A DNA stretch of 64,000 nt. Origin: Pseudomonas sp. R76. GTDB lineage: Bacteria > Pseudomonadota > Gammaproteobacteria > Pseudomonadales > Pseudomonadaceae. The stretch covers positions 5,766,001 through 5,830,000 of the forward strand of contig NZ_CP019428.1 of the NCBI RefSeq assembly GCF_009834565.1. Direction: 5' to 3'. Shown here in pieces: positions 50,111 to 58,933 of this stretch. Every line of letters starts with the position of its first letter. Position 1 is the first letter of the stretch. The translations under genes and the position numbers were made by a program. Under the pieces are notes generated by a model that worked only from the letters and a program-made list of their open reading frames with translations, did not search any database and had not been told where the DNA came from.

Positions 50111-50878
50111 CTATATGCCTTTACGCCGCTCCGCCCGAGCCACGCGCTGAACTTCCTGACGCACTTCTTCCAACACTTCCTGCACATACAGCAGGTGACG
50201 TGTTGAGACTTCTCGCGCCTGCTCGGCCCGCCCCTCAATAATCGCCAGGTACAAATCCCGATGCTGACCGATCAGCATGTCGCGGGTTTCCGTGCGCTGC
50301 TGGTACATGCCGCCGATGTTGGTCACCACATTACGCTTGAGCAGGTCGAACAACCCGCGAATGGTGTGCAGCAACACGGCGTTATGACTGGCCTCGGCAA
50401 TGGCCAAGTGAAACCGCGCATCCGCCGCGCCCTCTTCCGCCCGGCTCACTTCATCAACGCGCGTGTAGCAATCCTGTAACGCCTCAAACGCTGCGGTCAA
50501 ACGCTCGCGGTCGACCTCCGTGGCGCGCTGCGCGGCGTAATACGCACATGACGCTTCAAGGGTCTGGCGAAACTCCAGCAGATCACGCTGAGCCTCGGGG
50601 TTATTTTCCAGAAGGTGCAGCAGCGGGTCACTGAACGTCGACCCCAAGGAATCCGCCACATAGTTGCCGCCGCCCTGGCGGCTGACCAGCAACCCCTTGG
50701 CCGCCAGCTTCTGGATCGCCTCACGCAACGATGGGCGCGACACGCCAAACTGCTCGGCCAGAGCGCGCTCGGCCGGCAAGCGCTCGCCCGACTTCAGCGT
50801 GCCCTCAAGGATCATGCCCTCAAGCTGCTCGACGATATCGTCAGACAAACGGCGCTGACGCACCTGATCAAACCCCAT
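50111..50878 (-). CDS. lldR: FadR/GntR-family regulator, probable LldR
   Basis: This 255-residue protein has an N-terminal winged helix (residues 8-75, with GERLPAERALAEQFGVSRPSLREAIQKL) and an all-helical FCD ligand domain with metal-binding His residues (FHLAIAEASHN). It is divergent from a lactate permease gene, and a 17-bp palindrome of the LldR/PdhR type lies between them, so it probably represses lactate uptake and oxidation until lactate is present. The identity depends on context. Confidence 0.85.
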   Translation of the reverse strand: MGFDQVRQRRLSDDIVEQLEGMILEGTLKSGERLPAERALAEQFGVSRPSLREAIQKLAAKGLLVSRQGGGNYVADSLGSTFSDPLLHLLENNPEAQRDLLEFRQTLEASCAYYAAQRATEVDRERLTAAFEALQDCYTRVDEVSRAEEGAADARFHLAIAEASHNAVLLHTIRGLFDLLKRNVVTNIGGMYQQRTETRDMLIGQHRDLYLAIIEGRAEQAREVSTRHLLYVQEVLEEVRQEVQRVARAERRKGI

Positions 50879-51071
50879 AACTCACTCTCCACAATCCCGA
50901 CCACTCGCCGGGCCCTCTATTCTGGCCTATCCCCGCGCTTGCAGCACCTATCAGAACGCCTTCGATTGATCAGACCAGATCCCCTCGCCGCCTCACCAGC
51001 GCCTCATATTTCGCGAGCGGCAAATTGACACACCCCACCCAAGGCTTTTACTCTAGCCGACAGCGACTGTA

Positions 51072-51088
51072 AATTGGTATTACCAATT
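51072..51088. promoter_or_regulatory. LldR/PdhR-type operator
   Basis: AATTGGTATTACCAATT is a 17-base perfect palindrome about the central T and matches the AATTGGTnnnACCAATT form of PdhR/LldR sites. It lies 41 bases upstream of the lldP start in the 251-base divergent gap. Confidence 0.85.
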
Positions 51089-51129
51089 ATCCAAGCTGAC
51101 CAAACAACAACAATCAGGGGCCACCCCAT

Positions 51130-52824
51130 ATGCAAACCTGGCAACAGCTCTACAGCCCTCTCGGCAGCCTCGGCCTGTCCGCACTGGCCGCCGTTATTCC
51201 GATCGTGTTCTTCTTCCTCGCGCTGGCGGTTTTTCGGCTCAAAGGCCACGTCGCCGGCAGCATCACCTTGGCGCTGTCGATCCTGGTAGCGATCTTTGCC
51301 TTCCAGATGCCCGTGGACATGGCGCTGGCTGCTGCCGGTTATGGATTTGCCTACGGCCTGTGGCCTATCGCGTGGATCATCGTTGCGGCCGTATTCCTTT
51401 ACAAACTGACGGTCAAGAGCGGTCAGTTCGAGATCATCCGCAGCTCGGTTTTGTCGATCACTGACGACCAACGTTTGCAGGTCTTGCTGATCGGCTTCTG
51501 CTTCGGTGCCTTCCTGGAAGGTGCCGCCGGTTTCGGTGCACCCGTGGCCATCACCGCTGCACTGCTGGTCGGCCTGGGTTTCAACCCACTGTACGCCGCC
51601 GGCCTGTGCCTGATCGCCAACACCGCGCCAGTGGCCTTCGGCGCACTGGGCATTCCGATCATTGTCGCCGGGCAAGTCACCGGCATCGACGCGTTTAAAA
51701 TCGGCGCCATGACCGGTCGCCAGCTGCCACTGCTGTCGCTGTTCGTGCCGTTCTGGCTGGTGTTCATGATGGACGGCCTGCGCGGCGTTCGCGAAACCTG
51801 GCCAGCCGCACTGGTGGCCGGCCTGAGCTTTGCCGTTACTCAATACTTCACTTCCAATTTCATCGGCCCGGAACTGCCGGACATCACCTCAGCCCTGGCC
51901 AGCCTGATTGCCCTGACGCTGTTCCTGAAAGTCTGGCAACCCAAGCGCACCGCGGGCGCGCAGATTGCCGGCGCCACGTCCAGCGCCGCGGTTACCGCCA
52001 GTGTCGGCGGCTTCGGTCAGCCTCGCCAAACGGTCGCTTCGCCCTACAGCCTGGGGCAAATTTTCAAGGCCTGGTCGCCGTTCCTGATCCTGACCGTATT
52101 GGTCACCATCTGGACGCTCAAGCCGTTCAAGGCAATGTTCGCGGCGGGCGGTTCGATGTACAGCTGGGTCTTCAACTTTGCGATCCCGCACCTGGATCAA
52201 TTGGTGATCAAAGTCGCCCCCATCGTTACCAACCCGACGGCGATCCCAGCCGTGTTCAAGCTGGACCCGATTTCAGCCACCGGCACCGCGATTTTCTTTT
52301 CCGCATTGATTTCGATGCTGGTGCTTAAAATCGACGTTAAAACTGGTCTTACCACTTTAAAAGAGACCTTCTACGAGCTGCGCTGGCCGATTCTGTCGAT
52401 CGGCATGGTGCTGGCGTTCGCCTTCGTCACCAACTACTCCGGCATGTCCTCGACCATGGCACTGGTGTTGGCTGGCACCGGCGCGGCTTTCCCGTTCTTC
52501 TCGCCTTTCCTCGGCTGGCTGGGGGTTTTCCTGACGGGCTCCGACACCTCGTCCAACGCCCTGTTCAGCTCGCTGCAAGCCACCACTGCGCACCAGATCG
52601 GCGTCAACGACGTGTTGTTGGTCGCCGCCAATACCAGCGGCGGCGTGACCGGCAAGATGATCTCGCCGCAGTCGATCGCCGTGGCCTGTGCGGCTACCGG
52701 CCTGGTCGGCAAAGAATCTGATCTGTTCCGCTTTACCCTCAAGCACAGCCTGTTCTTCGCCACCATCGTCGGGCTGATCACGCTGGCGCAGGCCTACTGG
52801 TTCACCGGTATGCTGGTGCACTGA
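51130..52824 (+). CDS. lldP: L-lactate permease
   Basis: LldP imports lactate (also glycolate) with protons across the inner membrane. The 564-residue protein is hydrophobic throughout, with about a dozen membrane helices and the family segments [17 protein letters not shown] and [13 protein letters not shown]. Next to lldR and followed after 70 bases by the lactate dehydrogenase gene dld. No lldD gene lies between. Confidence 0.95.
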   Translation: MQTWQQLYSPLGSLGLSALAAVIPIVFFFLALAVFRLKGHVAGSITLALSILVAIFAFQMPVDMALAAAGYGFAYGLWPIAWIIVAAVFLYKLTVKSGQFEIIRSSVLSITDDQRLQVLLIGFCFGAFLEGAAGFGAPVAITAALLVGLGFNPLYAAGLCLIANTAPVAFGALGIPIIVAGQVTGIDAFKIGAMTGRQLPLLSLFVPFWLVFMMDGLRGVRETWPAALVAGLSFAVTQYFTSNFIGPELPDITSALASLIALTLFLKVWQPKRTAGAQIAGATSSAAVTASVGGFGQPRQTVASPYSLGQIFKAWSPFLILTVLVTIWTLKPFKAMFAAGGSMYSWVFNFAIPHLDQLVIKVAPIVTNPTAIPAVFKLDPISATGTAIFFSALISMLVLKIDVKTGLTTLKETFYELRWPILSIGMVLAFAFVTNYSGMSSTMALVLAGTGAAFPFFSPFLGWLGVFLTGSDTSSNALFSSLQATTAHQIGVNDVLLVAANTSGGVTGKMISPQSIAVACAATGLVGKESDLFRFTLKHSLFFATIVGLITLAQAYWFTGMLVH

Positions 52825-52894
52825 GACGTGCACGTAATAGGGTAAGAATCGACGCCGGACAACCATGCCGGCGTCTGCCATTTCTGGAGGACCG

Positions 52895-55705
52895 ATGAGC
52901 CTGCCTGCTGCTTTCCTGAGCAACGTCGCACAACTGATCCCGAAAGATCGCCGCTTCGACGATCCACTTTCCACCCTCGCTTTCGGCACCGACGCCAGCT
53001 TTTACCGACTCATCCCACAGCTGGTGGTTCGCGTGGAGTCGGAGGACGAAGTGGTGGCACTGCTGCAATTGGCCCAACGTGATCGCGTGCCCGTGACCTT
53101 CCGCGCGGCGGGCACCAGCTTGTCCGGTCAAGCCATCAGCGACTCGGTGCTGATCGTGCTGGGTGACAACTGGAATGGCCGCGAGATTCGCGGCCAAGGC
53201 ACGCAGATTCGCCTGCAACCCGGCGTGATCGGCGCACAGGCCAATGCCTGGCTCGCACCGTTCGGGCGCAAGATCGGGCCGGACCCGGCGTCGATCAATG
53301 CGTGCAAAATCGGTGGCATCGTCGCCAACAACGCCAGCGGCATGTGCTGTGGCACGGCGCAAAACACCTACCACACGCTGGCCGGTATTCGCCTGGTACT
53401 GGCTGACGGCAGCCGCCTGGATACCGAAGACGCCACCAGCGTCAGCGCGTTTCGCAACCAACACGGCGCGCTGCTTGAGCGCCTGGCCACACTCGGCCGC
53501 GAGACGCGGGCAAACGCTGAATTGGCCGCCAAAATCCGCCACAAATACCGTCTGAAAAATACCACCGGCCTGTCACTCAATGCCTTGGTGGATTTTGACG
53601 AGCCCCTGGATATCCTCAGCCACCTGCTGGTGGGTTCCGAAGGCACCTTGGGCTTTATCAGTGCGGTGACGTACGACACGGTGATTGATCACCCGAACAA
53701 AGCCTCGGCGCTAATTGTGTTTCCGAATGTCGAGACCTGCTGCAACGCCGTTACGGTGCTCAAGACCCAACCGGTCTCGGCCGTCGAGCTGCTCGACCGG
53801 CGCAGCATGCGCTCGGTACAGGACAAACCGGGTATGCCCGCTTTCGTACAGCAGCTATCGGAAAATGCCTGCGCGCTGCTGATCGAATCCCGCGCCGCGT
53901 CGCCGTCATTGCTGCACGAACAACTGGCGCTGATCATGGCGTCGCTGGCGCCGTTCCCTGTAGAAAAACAGGTCGACTTCACCGAAGACCCAACCGAAAA
54001 CGCGCGCTTGTGGGCCATCCGCAAAGACACCTTCCCCGCCGTCGGCGCCGTGCGTAAAACCGGCACCACGGTGATCATCGAAGACGTCACCTTCCCGGTC
54101 GAGCAGTTGGCCATCGGCGTGAACCGCCTGATCGAGCTGTTCGACAAACATCACTACGACGAAGCCATCCTTTTCGGACACGCCCTGGAAGGCAATCTGC
54201 ACTTTGTGTTCACCCAGGGCTTCAACAGCAGCGAAGAAGTCGCACGCTACCAAGCATTCATGGACGACGTAGCTCAGTTGGTGGCGGTGGAGTTCGGCGG
54301 TTCGTTGAAAGCCGAGCACGGCACCGGCCGCAACATGGCGCCGTTCGTCGAGCTGGAATGGGGCAGCGACGCGTATCAGTTGATGTGGCAGCTCAAACGC
54401 CTGCTCGATCCGAACGGCATTCTCAACCCCGACGTGGTGCTTAGCGAAGACCCGCAAATTCACTTAAAACATCTCAAGCCATTGCCTGCCGCCGACGAGA
54501 TTGTGGATAAGTGCATCGAGTGCGGTTTCTGCGAGCCGGTCTGCCCATCGAAGGGCCTGACCTTGAGCCCGCGCCAGCGCATCGTGATCTGGCGCGACAT
54601 TCAGGCGAAGAAACGCGCAGGCGTCGACACCACCGAATTGGAAGCGGCCTACCACTACCAAGGCATCGACACCTGCGCCGCCACCGGGTTGTGTGCGCAA
54701 CGCTGCCCTGTGGGCATCAATACCGGCGACCTGGTGAAAAAGCTGCGCGCACGTGATGCCGACCGTACGAAAACTGCCGACTGGCTGGCCAGCCATTTCG
54801 CCACCGCGCTGCAAGGTGCGCGGTTTACCCTGCATGTCGCCAATGGCGCGCGCATGCTCCTGGGCGCGCCGCGCCTGGCCAAGTTGTCAGCAACGGTGAC
54901 CAAACTGTCCAAGGGGCACATCCCGCAGTGGACCAACGCCATGCCGCAGCCGGAAAAAGCCATTCGCTTCAGCCCGGCCGTGGCCGATGAGCGACCACGG
55001 GTGGTCTACCTCGCAGCTTGCGTCTCACGCGCCATGGGCCCGGCGGCGGGTGATAAAGAGCAGATGTCGCTGTACGACAAAACCCGTGGCCTGTTGGAAA
55101 AAGCCGGTTACCAAGTCGTGTTTCCGGACAACCAGGACAGCCTGTGCTGCGGCCAGCCCTTCGCCTCCAAAGGCTATGCCGAACAGGCCGAACACAAACG
55201 CCAGGAACTGATCGGCGCGTTGCTCCACGTCAGCCGAGGCGGCCTCGACCCGATCTATTGCGACACCAGCCCGTGCACCCTGCGATTGGTGCAAGACCTC
55301 GCCGAAACGCGCCTGGACCTCTACGACCCGGTGCGCTTTATCCGCACCCACCTGATGGACCGTCTCGACTTCACACCGCAGGAAGCCCCCATCGCCGTGC
55401 ACGTCACCTGCAGCACCCAGCACCTGGGCGAAAGCCAGGCATTGATTGATCTCGCGCGGCGCTGCTCAAAAAACGTGGTGATCCCGGAAGGCATCCACTG
55501 CTGCGGCTTTGCCGGCGACAAAGGCTTTACCACGCCCGAACTCAACGCCCATTCACTGCGTTCGCTCAAGGACGCGGTGCAATATTGCAGCGAAGGCATC
55601 TCCACCAGCCGCACGTGCGAGATCGGCCTGAGCCAGCATGGAGGCATTGATTATCACGGCTTGGTGTACCTCGTGGACCGCGTTACCCAGGCGCGGGCGC
55701 ATTAA
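52895..55705 (+). CDS. dld: FAD/Fe-S D-lactate dehydrogenase (quinone-linked type)
   Basis: This large flavoprotein probably oxidises D-lactate to pyruvate with electrons going to the quinone pool. About 936 residues: an FAD-binding PCMH domain (about 30-270, with PVTFRAAGTSLSGQAISDSV), an FAD-linked oxidase C domain, an Fe-S region with CIECGFCEPVCPS and CAATGLCAQRCPVGINTG, and two CCG-type domains (CCGQPFASKGY, CCGFAGDKGF). ATG 52895 follows GGAGG; an earlier ATG at 52865 lacks a site. It matches the lldE/dld gene that normally ends lldP-lldD-dld in pseudomonads. Confidence 0.9.
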   Translation: MSLPAAFLSNVAQLIPKDRRFDDPLSTLAFGTDASFYRLIPQLVVRVESEDEVVALLQLAQRDRVPVTFRAAGTSLSGQAISDSVLIVLGDNWNGREIRGQGTQIRLQPGVIGAQANAWLAPFGRKIGPDPASINACKIGGIVANNASGMCCGTAQNTYHTLAGIRLVLADGSRLDTEDATSVSAFRNQHGALLERLATLGRETRANAELAAKIRHKYRLKNTTGLSLNALVDFDEPLDILSHLLVGSEGTLGFISAVTYDTVIDHPNKASALIVFPNVETCCNAVTVLKTQPVSAVELLDRRSMRSVQDKPGMPAFVQQLSENACALLIESRAASPSLLHEQLALIMASLAPFPVEKQVDFTEDPTENARLWAIRKDTFPAVGAVRKTGTTVIIEDVTFPVEQLAIGVNRLIELFDKHHYDEAILFGHALEGNLHFVFTQGFNSSEEVARYQAFMDDVAQLVAVEFGGSLKAEHGTGRNMAPFVELEWGSDAYQLMWQLKRLLDPNGILNPDVVLSEDPQIHLKHLKPLPAADEIVDKCIECGFCEPVCPSKGLTLSPRQRIVIWRDIQAKKRAGVDTTELEAAYHYQGIDTCAATGLCAQRCPVGINTGDLVKKLRARDADRTKTADWLASHFATALQGARFTLHVANGARMLLGAPRLAKLSATVTKLSKGHIPQWTNAMPQPEKAIRFSPAVADERPRVVYLAACVSRAMGPAAGDKEQMSLYDKTRGLLEKAGYQVVFPDNQDSLCCGQPFASKGYAEQAEHKRQELIGALLHVSRGGLDPIYCDTSPCTLRLVQDLAETRLDLYDPVRFIRTHLMDRLDFTPQEAPIAVHVTCSTQHLGESQALIDLARRCSKNVVIPEGIHCCGFAGDKGFTTPELNAHSLRSLKDAVQYCSEGISTSRTCEIGLSQHGGIDYHGLVYLVDRVTQARAH

Positions 55706-55754
55706 ATAGCCAATGAAACCGAACCCCTGCGCGCCGGCGTAGTCATCTGCATAG

Positions 55755-55771
55755 GCCTCGTTGAACGAGGC
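55755..55771 (+). terminator. Hairpin after dld
   Basis: GCCTCGT-TGA-ACGAGGC is a seven-base stem 50 bases past dld, without a clear T run. Confidence 0.4.
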
Positions 55772-55841
55772 TCATCAGTGATGTCACTGGCAGCCCTTGA
55801 ACGCCAGTAGCGTCGAGCCCTTTTTCGCAAGGAGATACCCT

Positions 55842-56120
55842 ATGAAGCGTTCCGCTCTTGCTGGCTTGTTCATTACCGCTGCGATGATGGCCGCCCCTGT
55901 GTTTGCAGCCGGTGACAAAGACCTCTGCCAGATCAACCTGGACAAAATCAACAACGGTAAAGCGCTGCTCGCCACCGACACCAGCGGTAAAAGCGGCGAG
56001 ATTGACACTGCGGTCTCCCAGGCAAAGGCCGCCCACGCGGCCGGTGATGACAAGAAGTGCATCGAGATCACCTCCAAAGCCATCCAGGATTTGCAGAACA
56101 GCGAGAAAGGCGGCCAGTAA
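55842..56120 (+). CDS. Small secreted periplasmic protein of unknown function
   Basis: The 92-residue protein has a signal peptide (KRSALAGLFITAAMMAAPVFA, cleavage after AFA-like VFA near residue 22) and a mature part of about 70 residues with two Cys (LCQINL and KKCIEI) that could form a disulfide. AAGGAGATA lies seven bases before ATG 55842. It resembles small conserved Pseudomonas exported proteins near ssrA; function unknown. Confidence 0.8.
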   Translation: MKRSALAGLFITAAMMAAPVFAAGDKDLCQINLDKINNGKALLATDTSGKSGEIDTAVSQAKAAHAAGDDKKCIEITSKAIQDLQNSEKGGQ

Positions 56121-56224
56121 GCCCCTAACTGGCTCGCGGCCAACCTTCGGGTTGGCCTTCTGCGAACGTTTGGCGTACACTGCATAGGCTTGTCACTCAC
56201 TAAGAAACAACGAGTTACAAGCAC

Positions 56225-56621
56225 GGGGCCGTTTAGGATTCGACGCCGGTCGCGAAACTTTAGGTGCATGCCGAGTTGGTAACAGAACTCGTAAATCCAC
56301 TGTTGCAACTTCTTATAGTTGCCAATGACGAAAACTACGGCCAGGAATTCGCTCTCGCTGCGTAAGCAGCCTTAGCCCTGAGCTTCTGGTACCTTCGGGT
56401 CCAGCAATCACCAGGGGATGTCTGTAAACCCAAAGTGATTGTCATATAGAACAGAATCGCCGTGCAGTACGTTGTGGACGAAGCGGCTAAAACTTACACA
56501 ACTCGCCCAAAGCACCCTGCCCTTCGGGTCGCTGAGGGTTAACTTAATAGAAACGGCTACGCATGTAGTACCGACAGCGGAGTACTGGCGGACGGGGGTT
56601 CAAATCCCCCCGGCTCCACCA
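56225..56621 (+). ncRNA. ssrA: tmRNA (ssrA)
   Basis: The 397-nt RNA starts GGGGCCGTTTAGGATTCGACG and ends with a T-arm and acceptor finishing in CCACCA. The resume codon GCC 56321 begins the tag reading frame ANDENYGQEFALAA followed by TAA 56363-56365, so the tag on proteins is A plus these 14 residues. The tRNA-like ends pair (GGGGCC with GGCTCC). The intact 3' end is next to an integrase gene and so forms the attachment site. A terminator follows at 56633. Confidence 0.97.
56595..56621 (+). other. Probable attL core in the tmRNA 3' end
   Basis: Integrative elements that use ssrA recombine in its 3' T-arm/acceptor part. The integrase gene is 185 bases downstream in the same direction, so this 3' end is the likely left attachment core. 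The right copy must lie beyond 64000, so the exact core cannot be read here. Confidence 0.6.
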
Positions 56622-56632
56622 CCTCAACATCT

Positions 56633-56660
56633 AAAGACGTCCACGGACGTCTTTTTTTGT
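56633..56660 (+). terminator. Terminator of ssrA
   Basis: AAAGACGTCC-AC-GGACGTCTTT is followed by a run of T. The 10-bp left arm recurs at 56706-56715 in the element, where no stem forms. Confidence 0.85.
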
Positions 56661-56734
56661 GCCTGAAATCCAGCAAATACAGGGCTTTCAGGGCCATCAG
56701 TGTCCAAAGACGTCCGATAGAATCTACGACCATT

Positions 56735-56804
56735 GGTATTCCACATGGTATTCCAAGCCCTTCAGTGGTAATTTTTGGAATACCGAACGATGTCGTGGAA
56801 TACC
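56735..56804. promoter_or_regulatory. Four-copy GGTATTCC/GGAATACC motif before the integrase
   Basis: GGTATTCC lies at 56735 and 56747 and its reverse complement GGAATACC at 56777 and 56797. The last copy ends two bases before ATG 56807, covering the ribosome-binding region. The two-plus-two inverted arrangement suggests an operator or integrase arm sites. Confidence 0.6.
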
Positions 56805-56806
56805 TC

Positions 56807-58063
56807 ATGTGCGCCCAAGCCACCCGCCTCTCTGATCGTCAGCTCAAAGCTATCAAGCCGAAAGATAAAGATTACGTCCTCAGCGATGGCGACGGCCTTC
56901 AATTACGAGTGAGAATCAATGGCTCTACGCTATGGAACTTCAACTACCGCCATCCGGTAACGAAGAATCGTATCAACATGGGACTCGGCACCTACCCAGA
57001 GCTCTCTCTCGCGCAAGCAAGAAAGAAAACGGTCGAAGCCAGAGAACTGCTTGCACAAGCCATCGACCCGAAAGAGCAACGCAATGCGTTGACGCAAACA
57101 AAAAAAGCAGCAACTGAGCACACGTTCGAGAACGTAGCTGCTACTTGGTTTGAGCTAAAGCAGGATGTCGTTACACCGGCCTATGCCGAAGACATATGGC
57201 GCTCTCTCATCCTGCACGTATTTCCAAAGCTCGGAACTACACCTCTCTCGCAAATCACTGCGCCCATGGTCATCGAATTGCTCCGCCCCTTGGAAGCGAA
57301 AGGCAGCTTGGAGACAGTGAAGCGACTGACTCAAAGGCTCAATGAAATCATGATCTATGGCGTGAACTCGGGGGTGATCTTCGCCAATCCTCTCAGCGGC
57401 ATCCGGGGCGTTTTCAAGAAACCGAAAAAGCAGAATATGGCGGCTCTTCGACCAGAAGAACTGCCAGAACTGATGATTGCAATCGCCAACGCGAGCATCA
57501 AAAGGACAACCCGCTGCTTAATCGAATGGCAGCTTCACACCATGACGCGCCCTGCGGAAGCCGCTACAACTTGCTGGGCTGACATCGACCTCGAAAGGAA
57601 GATCTGGACAATCCCTGCCGAACGCATGAAAAAGCGACGCCCACACGCCATACCGCTGACCGAGCACGCACTTGCTCTGCTGGAGACCATCAAACCCTAT
57701 AGCGGCCATCGAGAGTTTGTATTCCCTGCTGACAGAGACCCACGCACTCACTGCAACAGCCAGACAGCCAATATGGCGCTGAAGCGGATGGGCTTCGAAG
57801 GGCGCTTGGTAAGTCATGGTATGCGTTCAATGGCGAGCACCATCCTCAACGAGCAGGGCTGGGATCCTGAATTGATAGAAGTCGCACTTGCACACGTCGA
57901 TAAAGACGAGGTTCGAAGCGCCTATAACCGAGCGGACTACATCGAGCGCAGACGCCCAATGATGGCCTGGTGGAGCGACCACATTCAGGAAGCCGCTACC
58001 GGCAATCTTTCTGTGTCAGCTATCAGAGAAAAACGGGATTTAAAAGTCGTTTCGATACGCTGA
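56807..58063 (+). CDS. Tyrosine integrase of an ssrA-linked element
   Basis: This P4-type integrase (418 residues from ATG 56807) has the N-terminal DUF4102 arm-binding domain (about 1-90, with RLSDRQLKAIKP and GLQLRV), a SAM-like core-binding domain (about 105-200) and the catalytic domain with Arg248 (HTMTRPAEA), HGMR (His337, Arg340), His363 (LAHVDKDEVR) and the Tyr373 nucleophile (SAYNRADYIERRRPMM). The same frame is open back to GTG 56657, but that extension crosses the operator-like repeats and shows no family motif. Position and direction fit site-specific integration at ssrA. Confidence 0.93.
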   Translation: MCAQATRLSDRQLKAIKPKDKDYVLSDGDGLQLRVRINGSTLWNFNYRHPVTKNRINMGLGTYPELSLAQARKKTVEARELLAQAIDPKEQRNALTQTKKAATEHTFENVAATWFELKQDVVTPAYAEDIWRSLILHVFPKLGTTPLSQITAPMVIELLRPLEAKGSLETVKRLTQRLNEIMIYGVNSGVIFANPLSGIRGVFKKPKKQNMAALRPEELPELMIAIANASIKRTTRCLIEWQLHTMTRPAEAATTCWADIDLERKIWTIPAERMKKRRPHAIPLTEHALALLETIKPYSGHREFVFPADRDPRTHCNSQTANMALKRMGFEGRLVSHGMRSMASTILNEQGWDPELIEVALAHVDKDEVRSAYNRADYIERRRPMMAWWSDHIQEAATGNLSVSAIREKRDLKVVSIR

Positions 58064-58069
58064 CCCAAA

Positions 58070-58275
58070 GGCAGCTATCGGCCGATTGTGTTGAAAAAGT
58101 CAATCCTTCCAGGCTGCGCATGTACTGACTGCTGAAGATGCCTTTTTTGTGTCCGGCTACGCGAAATCTGAGCCCGGAACCCTCTGCTCCAAGTGAAGAT
58201 TTCAATCTCAAGCGCATACTTTTCTGCCGTGGAAACCATGGCCGACTTTTTCAACACAATCGGCCAGAAGCAGCC
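58070..58275. mobile_element. MITE-like element with long inverted repeats
   Basis: A 22-base perfect inverted repeat (58080-58101 and 58244-58265), extended by about ten imperfect bases on each side, bounds roughly 206 bases with no transposase gene. The repeats contain GATTGTGTTGAAAAAGTC, a motif I associate with ends of some IS families in Pseudomonas. It begins seven bases after the integrase stop. A clear target-site duplication is not visible. A minus-strand frame reading through it and ending in FFNTIGR is probably a by-product. Confidence 0.75.
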
Positions 58276-58366
58276 ATTTAAATAAGTTGAATTGGCCTCT
58301 CTCTGGAGCATATATTGGAGGCAGCAGTATGAGCTGCGACACCACCCACCATAGGTAGACGTAACC

Positions 58367-58879
58367 ATGAACCGCCCTAAACCCAACACCACAGCCATAG
58401 AGGAGAGTGCTCATGCTTCTCCGGCTGAGTCCTGGGGCGAAAGGGAGTTAGCTCGCGAGATTGCGCTGCTAGAAGCGCATGTTCATGAAGACAGGATCAG
58501 TCGACTGATCGATGAAGCGCATGTTGCAGTAGAGGCCAACAACCCAGAAGGACTCAAAGGCCTCCACTACGAAATCCTCCCAGTCAATATCGAGGAAGAG
58601 CTTAAGCAAAGCTACCTGGATTACGCGATGTCCGTGATCGTAGGTAGAGCGCTGCCCGACGGCAAAGCAGTGAACACTCTCCGTGATTTATCGCGTAGAG
58701 GGATATCGCTTTTCACAAGCTTTGCGCATCGCCTTTCAGCAGCCATTGCCATCTGTCGCCTACAAAAAGCTGCCCTCACCTTCATGAGTCTCAGTAAAGC
58801 TGCTGAGATCGCTCGCAACCGAATCCCTCTCTTCGCCTACGGTCCAGAGCTCAGTGAGTTCCGACATAGGCTCCGGTAA
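58367..58879 (+). CDS. Small protein carrying a GyrA N-terminal arm segment
   Basis: The 170-residue protein has a charged N-terminal half (residues 1-68), then residues 69-98 (beginning [12 protein letters not shown], containing [14 protein letters not shown]) that match the very start of DNA gyrase subunit A, then an unrelated C-terminal half (99-170, two short hydrophobic helices near 114-145). The GyrA match stops exactly where GyrA would continue with DGLKPVHRR. In GyrA this arm contacts GyrB and the partner subunit. No ribosome site is clear before ATG 58367. It may be a gene fusion remnant or a gyrase-binding mimic; function unknown. Confidence 0.65.
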   Translation: MNRPKPNTTAIEESAHASPAESWGERELAREIALLEAHVHEDRISRLIDEAHVAVEANNPEGLKGLHYEILPVNIEEELKQSYLDYAMSVIVGRALPDGKAVNTLRDLSRRGISLFTSFAHRLSAAIAICRLQKAALTFMSLSKAAEIARNRIPLFAYGPELSEFRHRLR

Positions 58880-58933
58880 CACCCGCCGCTTCAAAAAGAC
58901 TTCCAACATCTTTTTTTAGAGGAGGGGTCAATC

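Noticed and set aside
56657..56806. Longer integrase starting at GTG 56657
   Set aside because: The extra 50 codons begin at the ssrA terminator, cross the four-copy motif and match no integrase N-terminus; ATG 56807 gives the usual start of the arm-binding domain.
58075..58398. 107-codon minus-strand frame over the MITE
   Set aside because: It is formed largely by the inverted repeats and ends in repeat-derived sequence; no evidence for a real protein.
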